NCBI GenBank assembly: GCA_947471505.1 | Contig: CANIWM010000031.1 | Span: 1 to 58,741, forward strand | Direction: 5' to 3' | Length of the DNA: 58,741 nt | Origin: Chthoniobacteraceae bacterium | GTDB taxonomy: Bacteria > Verrucomicrobiota > Verrucomicrobiia > Chthoniobacterales > Chthoniobacteraceae | Made by a program: the position numbers and the translations under genes | Shown: positions 45,749 through 53,046 of the stretch, in pieces | Position numbering within the stretch: the first letter of the stretch is position 1 | Layout of the letters: the number at the start of each line of letters is the position of its first letter | The notes under the pieces: generated by a model | Database searches by the model: none | The model's input: only the letters and a program-made list of their open reading frames with translations | Told to the model about the DNA's origin: nothing

Positions 45749-46239
45749 GCGAGCGCCTCAGCTACGGGAGTCGCCGACTTCCAAGGCTTTGCCATCAGCA
45801 CTGCGCCGAAGCCGCTGGCGAGGCCGATGTGCATGAGAAAGAACGACCCCAAGAATGGTGTGATGAAGACCAGCGCCAGCATCACGCTCCCACGCAGCGA
45901 TTGGTTCCACATCGGCGCATCCTTCGAGAGATTCCGCCCGATGAGCAGCGCAAGGCCCGAGGTGCCGACAAAGGCAATCACGAGCCCGAGGTAGCCCGTG
46001 ATGATCGGGAAGATTGCGGCTTTGCCGAACTTACCCGCACTCAACAGGAGAGCGAAAATCGGCCCGTAAGTAATGAGCCCGACGAGCGTGGCGCGAATGG
46101 GTCGATCTTCGTAGATGGCTGCGACCTTTTCCACGGCTCGTGGGAAGAAGCCCGCCGAGACGAGCCAGTGGCCCATGAGGATGAGGAATAACGCGAGATG
46201 GACTGCGAGAAATGCGAGGACGATTCCGGTGTATGGCAT
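45745..46239 (-). CDS. Small multi-pass membrane protein
   Basis: A 164-residue protein with about four hydrophobic helices (about 5-29, 50-67, 73-101 and 118-150). No family is recognised and there are no charged catalytic clusters. It begins the minus-strand group and overlaps the DUF1800 start by four bases (ATGA), so it is probably translated together with DUF1800 and DUF1501. A role as membrane anchor or partner for those exported proteins is inference. Confidence 0.7.
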   Translation of the reverse strand: MPYTGIVLAFLAVHLALFLILMGHWLVSAGFFPRAVEKVAAIYEDRPIRATLVGLITYGPIFALLLSAGKFGKAAIFPIITGYLGLVIAFVGTSGLALLIGRNLSKDAPMWNQSLRGSVMLALVFITPFLGSFFLMHIGLASGFGAVLMAKPWKSATPVAEALA

Positions 46240-46375
46240 GTGATATAGTAAGGTTCACATGCGGAGACGCGGCCTCCTGCGCGGCGGTTACGGGCGGCGC
46301 GATTTACCCGATAATGTGCGAATCCGAAAATGCGCCATGGAGCGAATGGCTTCGCGGCATGATGCGCTGCGTGGG

Positions 46376-47089
46376 CTACGCTATGGCACTCATTTTCGCG
46401 ATGAACGCTGCGTGTTCTTCGCTGGCGAGCCCTTCGGCTAGTTTTGCGAGCACGCGGGCGGCGTCGAGGTCGAGAAGGGCGTTCGTGTCGAGCCACAGGC
46501 CGGGGAAGATGTGGCTGCGGATGATGCCAGAAGCGTCCGGCAAAATGTGGACGTAGTCGTCTTCGAGAAGCTCCAGCCAGTCCACGCATTCATCCACGGT
46601 CCGCCACAGGAGATATTCGCGCACGCCCGCGCGGCGGTAGGTGTCGAGCTTGGCGGTAGAGTCCACGCTCGCGCTGCTGGCGGCGATTTCCACGACGAGT
46701 TCTGGTGCGCCGACGAGGTAGCCTTTTTTGTCCACGCGCACTTGCCCGCCGTACTCCGGCAAGAGCCTGAGCGAGCCGTCGGGCTGCGGGACTTCATCGC
46801 GGCCAAGGCGAGTGGTGGTGTTGGTGGATGCGCGGACTCCTCGCGTGGTAGCGGCGTAAGTGCCGATCCACGTTTGAAGGATGCTATCGGGATCGCCGTG
46901 TTGGTCGGCGCGGACGGGTGAAGCCATATAGACAGTTCCTTGGATCAATTCAGCTTTCTTCACTTCCGGCATCGCATCGTAGCGGCGCAGAAACTCGGAC
47001 GCCGTGAGTTGGTCTCCGTTTTCTAACGGCGGCATGTCTCGCGGCACCAATGGGCGCTTTTTAGCGGGCGGCGGAAGCAGAGCAGTCAT
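46376..47089 (-). CDS. Uma2-family (DUF820) PD-(D/E)XK nuclease-like protein
   Basis: A 237-residue protein. The Uma2 pattern is seen: GDQLTASEFLRRYDAMPE...ELIQGTVYMASPV, DEVPQPDGSLRLL, APELVVEIAASSASVDSTAKLDTYRRAGVREYLLWR, and a C-terminal FPGLWLDTNALL. The PD...EXXXX..K arrangement is the predicted nuclease core. The family is expanded in cyanobacteria and also occurs in Planctomycetes and Verrucomicrobia; its biological role is unclear and it may be a mobile-element-type gene. It is solitary here, 90 bases after the lactonase gene. Confidence 0.9.
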   Translation of the reverse strand: MTALLPPPAKKRPLVPRDMPPLENGDQLTASEFLRRYDAMPEVKKAELIQGTVYMASPVRADQHGDPDSILQTWIGTYAATTRGVRASTNTTTRLGRDEVPQPDGSLRLLPEYGGQVRVDKKGYLVGAPELVVEIAASSASVDSTAKLDTYRRAGVREYLLWRTVDECVDWLELLEDDYVHILPDASGIIRSHIFPGLWLDTNALLDLDAARVLAKLAEGLASEEHAAFIAKMSAIA

Positions 47090-47179
47090 GATGGGGACGA
47101 TTTAGCATTGGGCGCTTGGATTGTCGAAGGGTGTTTGTTGCCTCTCCTGAAGTGCCGAGACTCTCGGGGCGCTTGCGAT

Positions 47180-48274
47180 TTAGGGCACGAACTCAACGTT
47201 CACCGGCATCCCGACGGTGCCGATGATCTTCTTAAACGCGAGCTTCCCCGTCGCTCCATCAATGGCGTGGAGTGCGAGGTCGTTGCTCGATTGGCCGCCC
47301 GCGATGAGCCACTTGCCGTCGGGCGAGATGCCGAAGCCGCGCGGCACTTTCACATGCGAGTCGGCGAACTCCACGTTCGTGAGCTTCCCGTCTGCGGCGA
47401 TGGAGAAGACGGCGATGCTATCGTGGCCACGGTTCGAGACATAGACGAATTTGCCGCTGGGGACGCAGTGGATTTCCGCCGTGGAAGTGCTCTCCGGTTT
47501 GGTGCCTTCGGGGATGGTGCTGAGGGTGTGGATGGGCGTGAGGACGCCCTTCGCCGCATCATGCACGAACGACGTGATGCTGCTCTTCATCTCGTTGTTT
47601 ACAAAAGCGAAGCCGCCTTTCGGATGGAACGCCAAGTGCCTCGGCCCGCTGCCTGCGGGGACGCGCCCGCTCTTGGGCTCGTTGGGCGTGAGCGTGCCTT
47701 TGGCGGCGTCGAATTTGTAGATGAAGATGTCGTCGGTGCCGAGGTCGCAGGCATAGACGAACGCGCCGTTGTCATAGACGGAATGGGCGTGCGGTTCTTT
47801 CTGCCGGCCTGCATCGGGGCCGCTGCCGACGTGTTTAATGGAGGCCGTCAGCGGCGCGAGCGAGCCGTCTTCTTTGATGGGCAGGCAGGCGATGCTCCCG
47901 CTGCCGTAGCTGGCCGCGAGGACGTTGCGCCCGGCGGCATCCACCCAGACGTGGCAGTTGCCAGAGCCTTTCGTGGACTCGGAGTTGAGCTTGCGCAGCG
48001 TGCCGTCTTTTTCCACGGCGAACGCGCCGACTGCCCCGCCGCCTTCTTCCAGCGCGGCATAGACGAGTCGCTTGGTGGGGTGGACGGCGAGGAAGGAAGG
48101 ATTGGTCGCCTTTGCTGCCAGCCCGCCGAGCTTTGCCTCGCCCGTCTCGGTGTTCAAAGTGCCGTGGTAAATCCCCTCGCTGTTGCCCCCCTTCGTATAG
48201 GTTCCGACATAAAAGGTGACGTCTGCGGCGAGTATTGGAGTGGTGATGAGCATGGCGAGTGTTGAAAGTTTCAC
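47180..48274 (-). CDS. Lactonase-family beta-propeller protein
   Basis: A 364-residue secreted protein (signal MKLSTLAMLITTPILAA) of the seven-bladed lactonase/YbhE family, whose E. coli relative Pgl hydrolyses 6-phosphogluconolactone. Landmarks are FYVGTYTKGGNSEGIYHGTLN at the start, NPSFLAVHPTKRLVYAALE, EPHAHSVY, GPRHLAFHPKG and VPRGFGISPDGKWLIAGGQ. The signal peptide makes cytoplasmic sugar-phosphate metabolism unlikely, so the substrate of this exported member is unknown. It starts with GTG; the GTGA overlaps the thymidylate kinase stop by four bases. Confidence 0.92.
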   Translation of the reverse strand: MKLSTLAMLITTPILAADVTFYVGTYTKGGNSEGIYHGTLNTETGEAKLGGLAAKATNPSFLAVHPTKRLVYAALEEGGGAVGAFAVEKDGTLRKLNSESTKGSGNCHVWVDAAGRNVLAASYGSGSIACLPIKEDGSLAPLTASIKHVGSGPDAGRQKEPHAHSVYDNGAFVYACDLGTDDIFIYKFDAAKGTLTPNEPKSGRVPAGSGPRHLAFHPKGGFAFVNNEMKSSITSFVHDAAKGVLTPIHTLSTIPEGTKPESTSTAEIHCVPSGKFVYVSNRGHDSIAVFSIAADGKLTNVEFADSHVKVPRGFGISPDGKWLIAGGQSSNDLALHAIDGATGKLAFKKIIGTVGMPVNVEFVP

Positions 48275-48921
48275 GGCTGCTGCGTAGCACCTTCGCGTGC
48301 GGTGGCAAGCCCTCTGGCGTTAAAGACGGCGTCGATCTGCTCGCGACACGCTGCCCACACAGTCGCAGGCTCCCCGGACGCATCCACCACACGGATAAAC
48401 GGACGCTTTAGCCCGAGGAAAATGCGTCGCACTTCGAGAAGTTGGTCGGCCTGCTCGAAAGTATTCGGCGCATCGCCTCGCGCTCGGATGCGCGCCAGCC
48501 CGGCGGCGGGGTCGAAGTCCAGCAGCAGCACGAGGTCGGGCTTGGGCGCGAAGCGTTCGTTTTCCGTCAGGACCCATTCCGGCGCGACGCCGCGCGCGCC
48601 TTGGTAGGCTGCGGTGGAAAGGTAGTATCGGTCTAGGATGACGACTTTTCCCTGCCGCAGTGCCGGGAGGATTACTTGCTCCACATGCTCGGCGCGATCC
48701 TTGAGGAAAAGCTCCAACTCATCCTCCAGAGTGAGGCGTCCCTCGAGCATGCTCTGCCGCAATTTCAAGCCCCACGGCCCGCGCGTCGGCTCGGCGCTCT
48801 GCACGCACACGAGGCCGCGCGCCGTGCAGTAATCGGCGATGTGGCGGGAGATGGTGCTTTTCCCCGCGCCGTCGATGCCTTCCAGCACGATCAGCCAGCC
48901 GGGTGCATTGGGTCGTATCAT
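48271..48921 (-). CDS. tmk: Thymidylate kinase (dTMP kinase)
   Basis: A 216-residue kinase converting dTMP to dTDP. P-loop GIDGAGKST (about 15-23), EPTRGPWG (the usual EPGGT-type stretch), LDRYYLSTAAYQGARG (DR(F/Y) motif) and a LID region RARGDAPNTFEQ. The start ATG at 48921 (MIRPNAPGWLIVLEGIDG) gives the family length; the upstream in-frame ATG at 48993 would add 24 unlike residues. Overlaps the lactonase gene by four bases. Divergent from the small gene at 49052. Confidence 0.95.
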   Translation of the reverse strand: MIRPNAPGWLIVLEGIDGAGKSTISRHIADYCTARGLVCVQSAEPTRGPWGLKLRQSMLEGRLTLEDELELFLKDRAEHVEQVILPALRQGKVVILDRYYLSTAAYQGARGVAPEWVLTENERFAPKPDLVLLLDFDPAAGLARIRARGDAPNTFEQADQLLEVRRIFLGLKRPFIRVVDASGEPATVWAACREQIDAVFNARGLATAREGATQQP

Positions 48922-49051
48922 GATGCCGAGTCCCTTAAACGCGAACGCCGTGATTGGGAACCGTAAATCTTTCCCATCCAAAACACCTGCCATCCGCGAT
49001 CTTCTATGCAGCAGTCGCGCAACAAGCGGCTGCCAGCTCTATCCAACCATC

Positions 49052-49189
49052 ATGAACACTTTTTACTTACTTCTCGGAATCATAGCAGCCATCGCCATTG
49101 TTTTGGTCTGTGCGGAACTTTTCGCCCCCGAAGGCTACGAAGACGAGAATGGCTTCCATCTCGGTAGGGAGCCACGCACACCTTGTTAG
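49052..49189 (+). CDS. Small single-pass membrane protein
   Basis: A 45-residue frame: MNTFYLLLGIIAAIAIVLVC is an ideal membrane helix, followed by a short acidic tail (ELFAPEGYEDENGFHLG). The composition and placement in the divergent gap upstream of tmk support a real small gene, but there is no clear Shine-Dalgarno site. The last residues lie next to adapter-like sequence (49191-49201), so the C-terminal end could be affected by an assembly error. Confidence 0.5.
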   Translation: MNTFYLLLGIIAAIAIVLVCAELFAPEGYEDENGFHLGREPRTPC

Positions 49190-49268
49190 TCTTCCGATCT
49201 GGCAGACGTGAAGATTTACTCACTTTTCACACGCGGCCGGCGGGTTTGCTGCTATGGTGAAGGCCTAG

Positions 49269-49655
49269 ATGCAGACCGAATCCACCATTGAACCGCCGCC
49301 AAAACCAAGTGCCCAGCACTCGGTGACGACGGCTGCTTTGCTGGCGACTTGGCGCACGATGCGCCGGCTTTTTATCCTCGTGATCGGGCTCACTGTCTCG
49401 CTGATCGGCGTAGCGATGGTGGTGACGCCGGGGCCGGCGATTCTGGTGATTCCGCTCGGTCTGGCGATTCTCGGCATTGAGTTCGCGTGGGCGCGGCGGT
49501 GGCTGGCGAAGTTTAAGAGTTACCTGCCGAAGAAGAAGCAGCCAGCAGCGTCTCTACCGCCCGCAGTACAGCCGGGCTCTGAATCTTCGCCGTCGGCGCC
49601 CCTTTCATCTTCGGGAGAAAGTGGACTAGCGGCGTCTCCGGTTGCGCAGCACTGA
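49269..49655 (+). CDS. PGPGW-type transmembrane protein
   Basis: A 128-residue protein. Core about 30-85: RRLFILVIGLTVSLIGVAMVVTPGPAILVIPLGLAILGIEFAWARRWL, two helices with the TPGPA...PLGLAILG..F.WAR signature of the PGPGW family (function unknown). The 40-residue tail is low-complexity (Pro/Ser/Ala) and is encoded antisense to the 3' end of the glycosyltransferase gene at 49513; it may be tolerated rather than functional. Confidence 0.82.
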   Translation: MQTESTIEPPPKPSAQHSVTTAALLATWRTMRRLFILVIGLTVSLIGVAMVVTPGPAILVIPLGLAILGIEFAWARRWLAKFKSYLPKKKQPAASLPPAVQPGSESSPSAPLSSSGESGLAASPVAQH

Positions 49656-50508
49656 GGACGACGGCGCGTTCGTGGCGCGGTCGCCAGTGGAAGGGGTTCG
49701 TAGGGCCAAAGAGGGCGATCTGCGGCTGGCGAAATGCGGCGGCGAGGTGGACGACGGCGGTATCGCAACTGATCGTGATGCGTGCGCCTTCCACGAGGGC
49801 CGCGAGAGTGAGCAGGCTGGGCGGGCGGAGGAGCGGTGCGCCAAAAATCTGCCCTGCGTGTTGCAGCTCGAAGGCGTCGGGGCCGGAGGTGAGGATGGGC
49901 GTGATGCCGAGCGCTTTGAGCCCCGCGATGACTTCGCTCCATCGCTCGGGGAGCCAGTATTTCTCAGGCCGCGCGGTGCCGGGGTGCAGCAGGGCGTAGC
50001 TGCCGGAGATGCCCGCGCTGGCGAGGAGTTCGCGCGCTTTTTCCTGCGCGGAATGGGGGACGTGGAGCGTGGGCGCAGCGTCGGCGGCGGTGATGCCGAG
50101 CGGGCGCAGGAGGTCGAGGTAATGGTCGCAAGTGTGCGCAAGGCGGACCGGAGAATCCACGAATTCGTGATACGCGAGGCGGCGCAGGAGACGCCTGCAG
50201 ACCCACTGGAAAGTGATGCGGCGCGGCGTGCGCGAGAGCCAGCCCATGAAGGCTGAGCGGTCGCTGCCGGTGAAGTCGAGGCACACGTCCCAGCCGCGCT
50301 GGCGGATGCGCTTCCACACGGCGGAGTTATCGCCTTTGCGAGAAAAAGCGAGCGCTTCATCCACGCCGGGCAGCGCCGGGAGCAGGGAGGCGCACGGCCC
50401 ATCGGCGATGAGTGTGATGCGTGCGCCGCTCGCTTTTAATGCGGAAAGGACGGGCGTGGTGAGGATGAGGTCGCCGATGCGTTTGAGCTGTAGGACGAGG
50501 ACGTTCAT
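49513..50508 (-). CDS. Family 9 glycosyltransferase (heptosyltransferase-like)
   Basis: A 331-residue GT-B enzyme of GT9. MNVLVLQLKRIGDLILTTPVL is the classic N-terminus, and HPGTARPEKYWLPERW and ISCDTAVVHLAAAFRQPQIALFGPTNPFHWRP are the donor-site motifs seen in WaaC/WaaF/RfaQ. It probably adds a heptose or related sugar to lipopolysaccharide or another envelope glycan. ATG 50508 overlaps the stop of the upstream family-4 glycosyltransferase by four bases. Its last 143 bases overlap the convergent PGPGW gene. Confidence 0.93.
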   Translation of the reverse strand: MNVLVLQLKRIGDLILTTPVLSALKASGARITLIADGPCASLLPALPGVDEALAFSRKGDNSAVWKRIRQRGWDVCLDFTGSDRSAFMGWLSRTPRRITFQWVCRRLLRRLAYHEFVDSPVRLAHTCDHYLDLLRPLGITAADAAPTLHVPHSAQEKARELLASAGISGSYALLHPGTARPEKYWLPERWSEVIAGLKALGITPILTSGPDAFELQHAGQIFGAPLLRPPSLLTLAALVEGARITISCDTAVVHLAAAFRQPQIALFGPTNPFHWRPRHERAVVLSAAQPETPLVHFLPKMKGAPTAKIQSPAVLRAVETLLAASSSAGNS

Positions 50509-51665
50509 GGCTTCAGCCTTTCATACGCAGCGAGCAGTCGTGTGCGGAAATGCGCCCAGGTAAACTGCGCGCACACACGCTCGCGTCCTGCCGCTCCGAG
50601 CTTGGCGCAGAGGGCGCGGTCGGCGTGTAGGCGCTGGATGGCGGCGGCCAGCGCGTCGGGATCGTTCGGGGGGATGATGATGCCGTTCACGCCATCGAGG
50701 ACGACATCGCCCGCTTCCCGCGTGGTGATTTGCGGGAGGCCGCAAGCCGCTGCTTCGTAAGTGCATTTCGCGCTGCCCTCGCACTCGCTGGGGAAGATGT
50801 GGACGCTCGCCGCGCGATACTCGGCGGCGACATCTTGTACAAAACCCAGCGCCTTCACATTCGCGGGCGCGTCGTGGAGCAGCGGCGCGATTTCATCGTG
50901 AACTGCGCCGATGAGCCGCAGCTCGGCATCGGGCAGCGCGAGGCGTTTCCACACGTCGAGGAGGTGATGCACGCCTTTGCGCTTGATGAGCGCGCCGACG
51001 AATACCGCGACGAATTTTCCCGGCGGCTCCGCAGGCGTGAACCGCTCGACATCCACACCACGCTGATGCCGGAAGAGCTTCTCGCGCGGCACTCCGGCGG
51101 CGAGGAACGTCTCCTCCGCCTTCTCGCTCAGGACGAGAATCAGGTCGGCCAAATCGTACTCTTCGAGCGTCTGCTGGCGGGGGATGAGCAAGCCGTTCTT
51201 CCAAGCCGCCCAGCCCCGCAGCGCCGCCGTCTCGCGCTCCGTCTTGGTGAGACGCAGCGGGAGGTCCTTGCCCTTGTGCCGGTGCCAAGTAGGAATCTCG
51301 ATGAGCGACGGGATGCCGCGCTCTTTCGCCACGCGCAGCGAGCGGGCGCACTCGCCCGTCCAGCCGTGAAAGACGCGCCACTCCCCGCGCCGCAGCGTGC
51401 GCGCCGCCGCCCGATCCAGCGCGTGCTTTTTCGCCCCGTAGTAGTGCTGGCTGCCCAGCCCACTCAGCAACCGCACCGGATGCCAGCGCAGCGTGGCGAT
51501 GCGTGCGGCGGGCAATTCGCTACGGTTTTCAAAAGCCAGCGCCTTCCACGGCAGCGCCGCACTTTCCAGCGCCCGCAGCGATTCCAACGCGACGGCATCG
51601 AGCCCCGCACCACCGATGCGGGCGCTCGTTGCATAAAGGATGGGCGCGTGTTCTTTCAAGTTCAC
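50505..51665 (-). CDS. GT4-type glycosyltransferase
   Basis: About 386 residues, GT-B fold. The N-terminal half has a Rossmann-like start (APILYATSARIGGAGLDAVALESLRAL); the C-terminal half has VFVGALIKRKGVHHLLDVWKRL, AEYRAASVHIFPSECEGSAKCTYEAAACGLP (the E-x7-E type motif of retaining GT4 enzymes) and DVVLDGVNGIIIPPNDPDALAAAI. The start is uncertain: GTG 51665 is preferred, TTG 51659 is possible; the frame upstream is antisense to the YebC gene and is not real. It is translationally coupled to the GT9 gene, so the pair probably builds one envelope glycan. Confidence 0.88.
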   Translation of the reverse strand: MNLKEHAPILYATSARIGGAGLDAVALESLRALESAALPWKALAFENRSELPAARIATLRWHPVRLLSGLGSQHYYGAKKHALDRAAARTLRRGEWRVFHGWTGECARSLRVAKERGIPSLIEIPTWHRHKGKDLPLRLTKTERETAALRGWAAWKNGLLIPRQQTLEEYDLADLILVLSEKAEETFLAAGVPREKLFRHQRGVDVERFTPAEPPGKFVAVFVGALIKRKGVHHLLDVWKRLALPDAELRLIGAVHDEIAPLLHDAPANVKALGFVQDVAAEYRAASVHIFPSECEGSAKCTYEAAACGLPQITTREAGDVVLDGVNGIIIPPNDPDALAAAIQRLHADRALCAKLGAAGRERVCAQFTWAHFRTRLLAAYERLKP

Positions 51666-51761
51666 CGTGTGCGATGCCGGATGCCGCCCGCGTACGCAAT
51701 GCCGCTTTTGCTCCAAACCTCGCTTGCCGACTTGGAACGCCCTGCTACAACGCGCGGCCTT

Positions 51762-52493
51762 ATGGGAAGACAATGGCTCCAAGCTAAACGTGAAGTCGCC
51801 AACTTGAAAAAAGGTCAAGTTGTCGGGAAACTCGCCAAGGAAATCTCCGTCGCTGCAAAGCTCGGCGGGGCTGACCCGGAGTCGAACGCACGCCTTTTTG
51901 CTGCCGTCGAAAAGGCACGCCGCAACTCCGTCACTCGCGACGCGATCGAGCGCGCAATCAAGAAGGGCGCAGGGCTCGGCGATGAGAAGATGGTGATGGA
52001 GCACATCGTCTTTGAAGGCTACGCGCCGCACAAAATCGCCCTCATCGTGGAGGTGCTGACGGACAATAATAACCGCACGGCACCGGAGCTGCGGGTAATG
52101 TTCAAAAAAGGGCAACTCGGCACGCCGGGGAGCAATAAGTTTCTGTTCGACCATGTGGCGCTGGTGGAGGCGCATCACGCGGATGCGACGAGGGACATCG
52201 AGGAAGCCGCCATCGAGGCGGGCGCACAGAATGTCGAGCCGCTGACGCACGACCAAAACGAAGACATCCCCGCTGGAATGCACGGCGCGCGGTTTATCGC
52301 GGAGCGTGCGGACTTGGCGGCGGTGTCGAAGTGGCTCAGCTCGAACGGCTGGACGGTGGTGACGAGCGAGTTTGGCTACATCGCGAAGAATTTCCCGGAG
52401 CTGTCCGAGGAGCACTTGGAGGAAGTGGGGGAGTTTCTGCAAGCGTTCGAAGACCACGACGACGTACACCGGGTGTGGGCGGCGCTGCGGTAG
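51762..52493 (+). CDS. YebC/PmpR-family regulator or translation factor
   Basis: A 243-residue protein of the YebC/TACO1 family. Landmarks: KLAKEISVAAKLGGADPESNARLFAAVEKAR, VTRDAIERAIKKGAG, EGYAPHKIALIVEVLTDNNNRTAPELRVMFKKGQLGTPGS and a C-terminal acidic region. Family members act as DNA-binding regulators or as ribosome-associated factors that relieve stalling at proline runs. The N-terminus MGRQWLQAKREVANLKKGQ differs from the common MAGHSKWANIK form. ATG 51762 is preferred; the long frame upstream has no family similarity. In this window several proteins carry long proline runs. Confidence 0.93.
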   Translation: MGRQWLQAKREVANLKKGQVVGKLAKEISVAAKLGGADPESNARLFAAVEKARRNSVTRDAIERAIKKGAGLGDEKMVMEHIVFEGYAPHKIALIVEVLTDNNNRTAPELRVMFKKGQLGTPGSNKFLFDHVALVEAHHADATRDIEEAAIEAGAQNVEPLTHDQNEDIPAGMHGARFIAERADLAAVSKWLSSNGWTVVTSEFGYIAKNFPELSEEHLEEVGEFLQAFEDHDDVHRVWAALR

Positions 52494-52545
52494 CCAGTAG
52501 TCGGTAGCCAGTAAGCAGTAGGCAGACTGCCAACTGCCAACTGCT
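52488..52545. repeat. Short direct and inverted repeats after the YebC gene
   Basis: CGGTAGCCAGTA occurs at 52488-52499 and 52502-52513 (14-base period). AGCAGTAGGCAG (52514-52525) pairs with CTGCCAACTGCT (52534-52545) with one mismatch around an 8-base loop. It lies between the convergent YebC and DUF6941 genes and may end both transcripts or be a dispersed repeat. Confidence 0.6.
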
Positions 52546-52561
52546 CACTTTCTACTCCTCA

Positions 52562-52975
52562 CTACGCCGCAGGCTGCCCCGGTAGCTGGACGTGGATGAC
52601 GGGGAGCGGGTAGCGGATGATGAGCTGATCGTCCAAGTAGATCTCGATGTGATAAACGCCGAGAGTCTTGAATTGGATGTTGGTGAAAAGGTTCACGTTG
52701 GTGGCCATAGCTTCCATCTCTTTAAGGCGGAAGGTCACGGAGCTTTCGCCGAGAATTTTTTCGTCGGGCGCGAGCATCTTGGCGGTCTGCTTGAACTCGC
52801 CGACGCCGTTGCACCAGCGGGTCCATAGGCAGAGCTTGAGGAAGCCTATCGGGATTTGCGGGGCAGGGACGGCGTTGATGACGCCGACAAGCGTTTGCAT
52901 TCCGGTAATTTCACGGCGGATGTCTTCGCAGAGGACGGAGGCTTGGCAATTTGGGAGCACGTATTTTTCGTTCAC
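52562..52975 (-). CDS. DUF6941-like protein
   Basis: A 137-residue cytoplasmic protein, apparently one beta-sandwich. CEDIRREITGMQTLVGVI near the N-terminus and the C-terminal GVYHIEIYLDDQLIIRYPLPVI resemble the DUF6941 family, whose role is unknown. No signal peptide or catalytic motif. Divergent from the kinase-like gene at 53047 and convergent with yebC. Confidence 0.7.
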   Translation of the reverse strand: MNEKYVLPNCQASVLCEDIRREITGMQTLVGVINAVPAPQIPIGFLKLCLWTRWCNGVGEFKQTAKMLAPDEKILGESSVTFRLKEMEAMATNVNLFTNIQFKTLGVYHIEIYLDDQLIIRYPLPVIHVQLPGQPAA

Positions 52976-53046
52976 GCGGGGTGATTACGCGAGCGCGCTG
53001 GCAGCGTCAACGATACGCGGGCGGGAATGCTAAATAACTTCCCGAC

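Noticed and set aside
51666-52469. 5' extension of the GT4 glycosyltransferase
   Set aside because: Antisense to the YebC gene and lacking similarity to glycosyltransferases; the GT-B fold begins near 51665.
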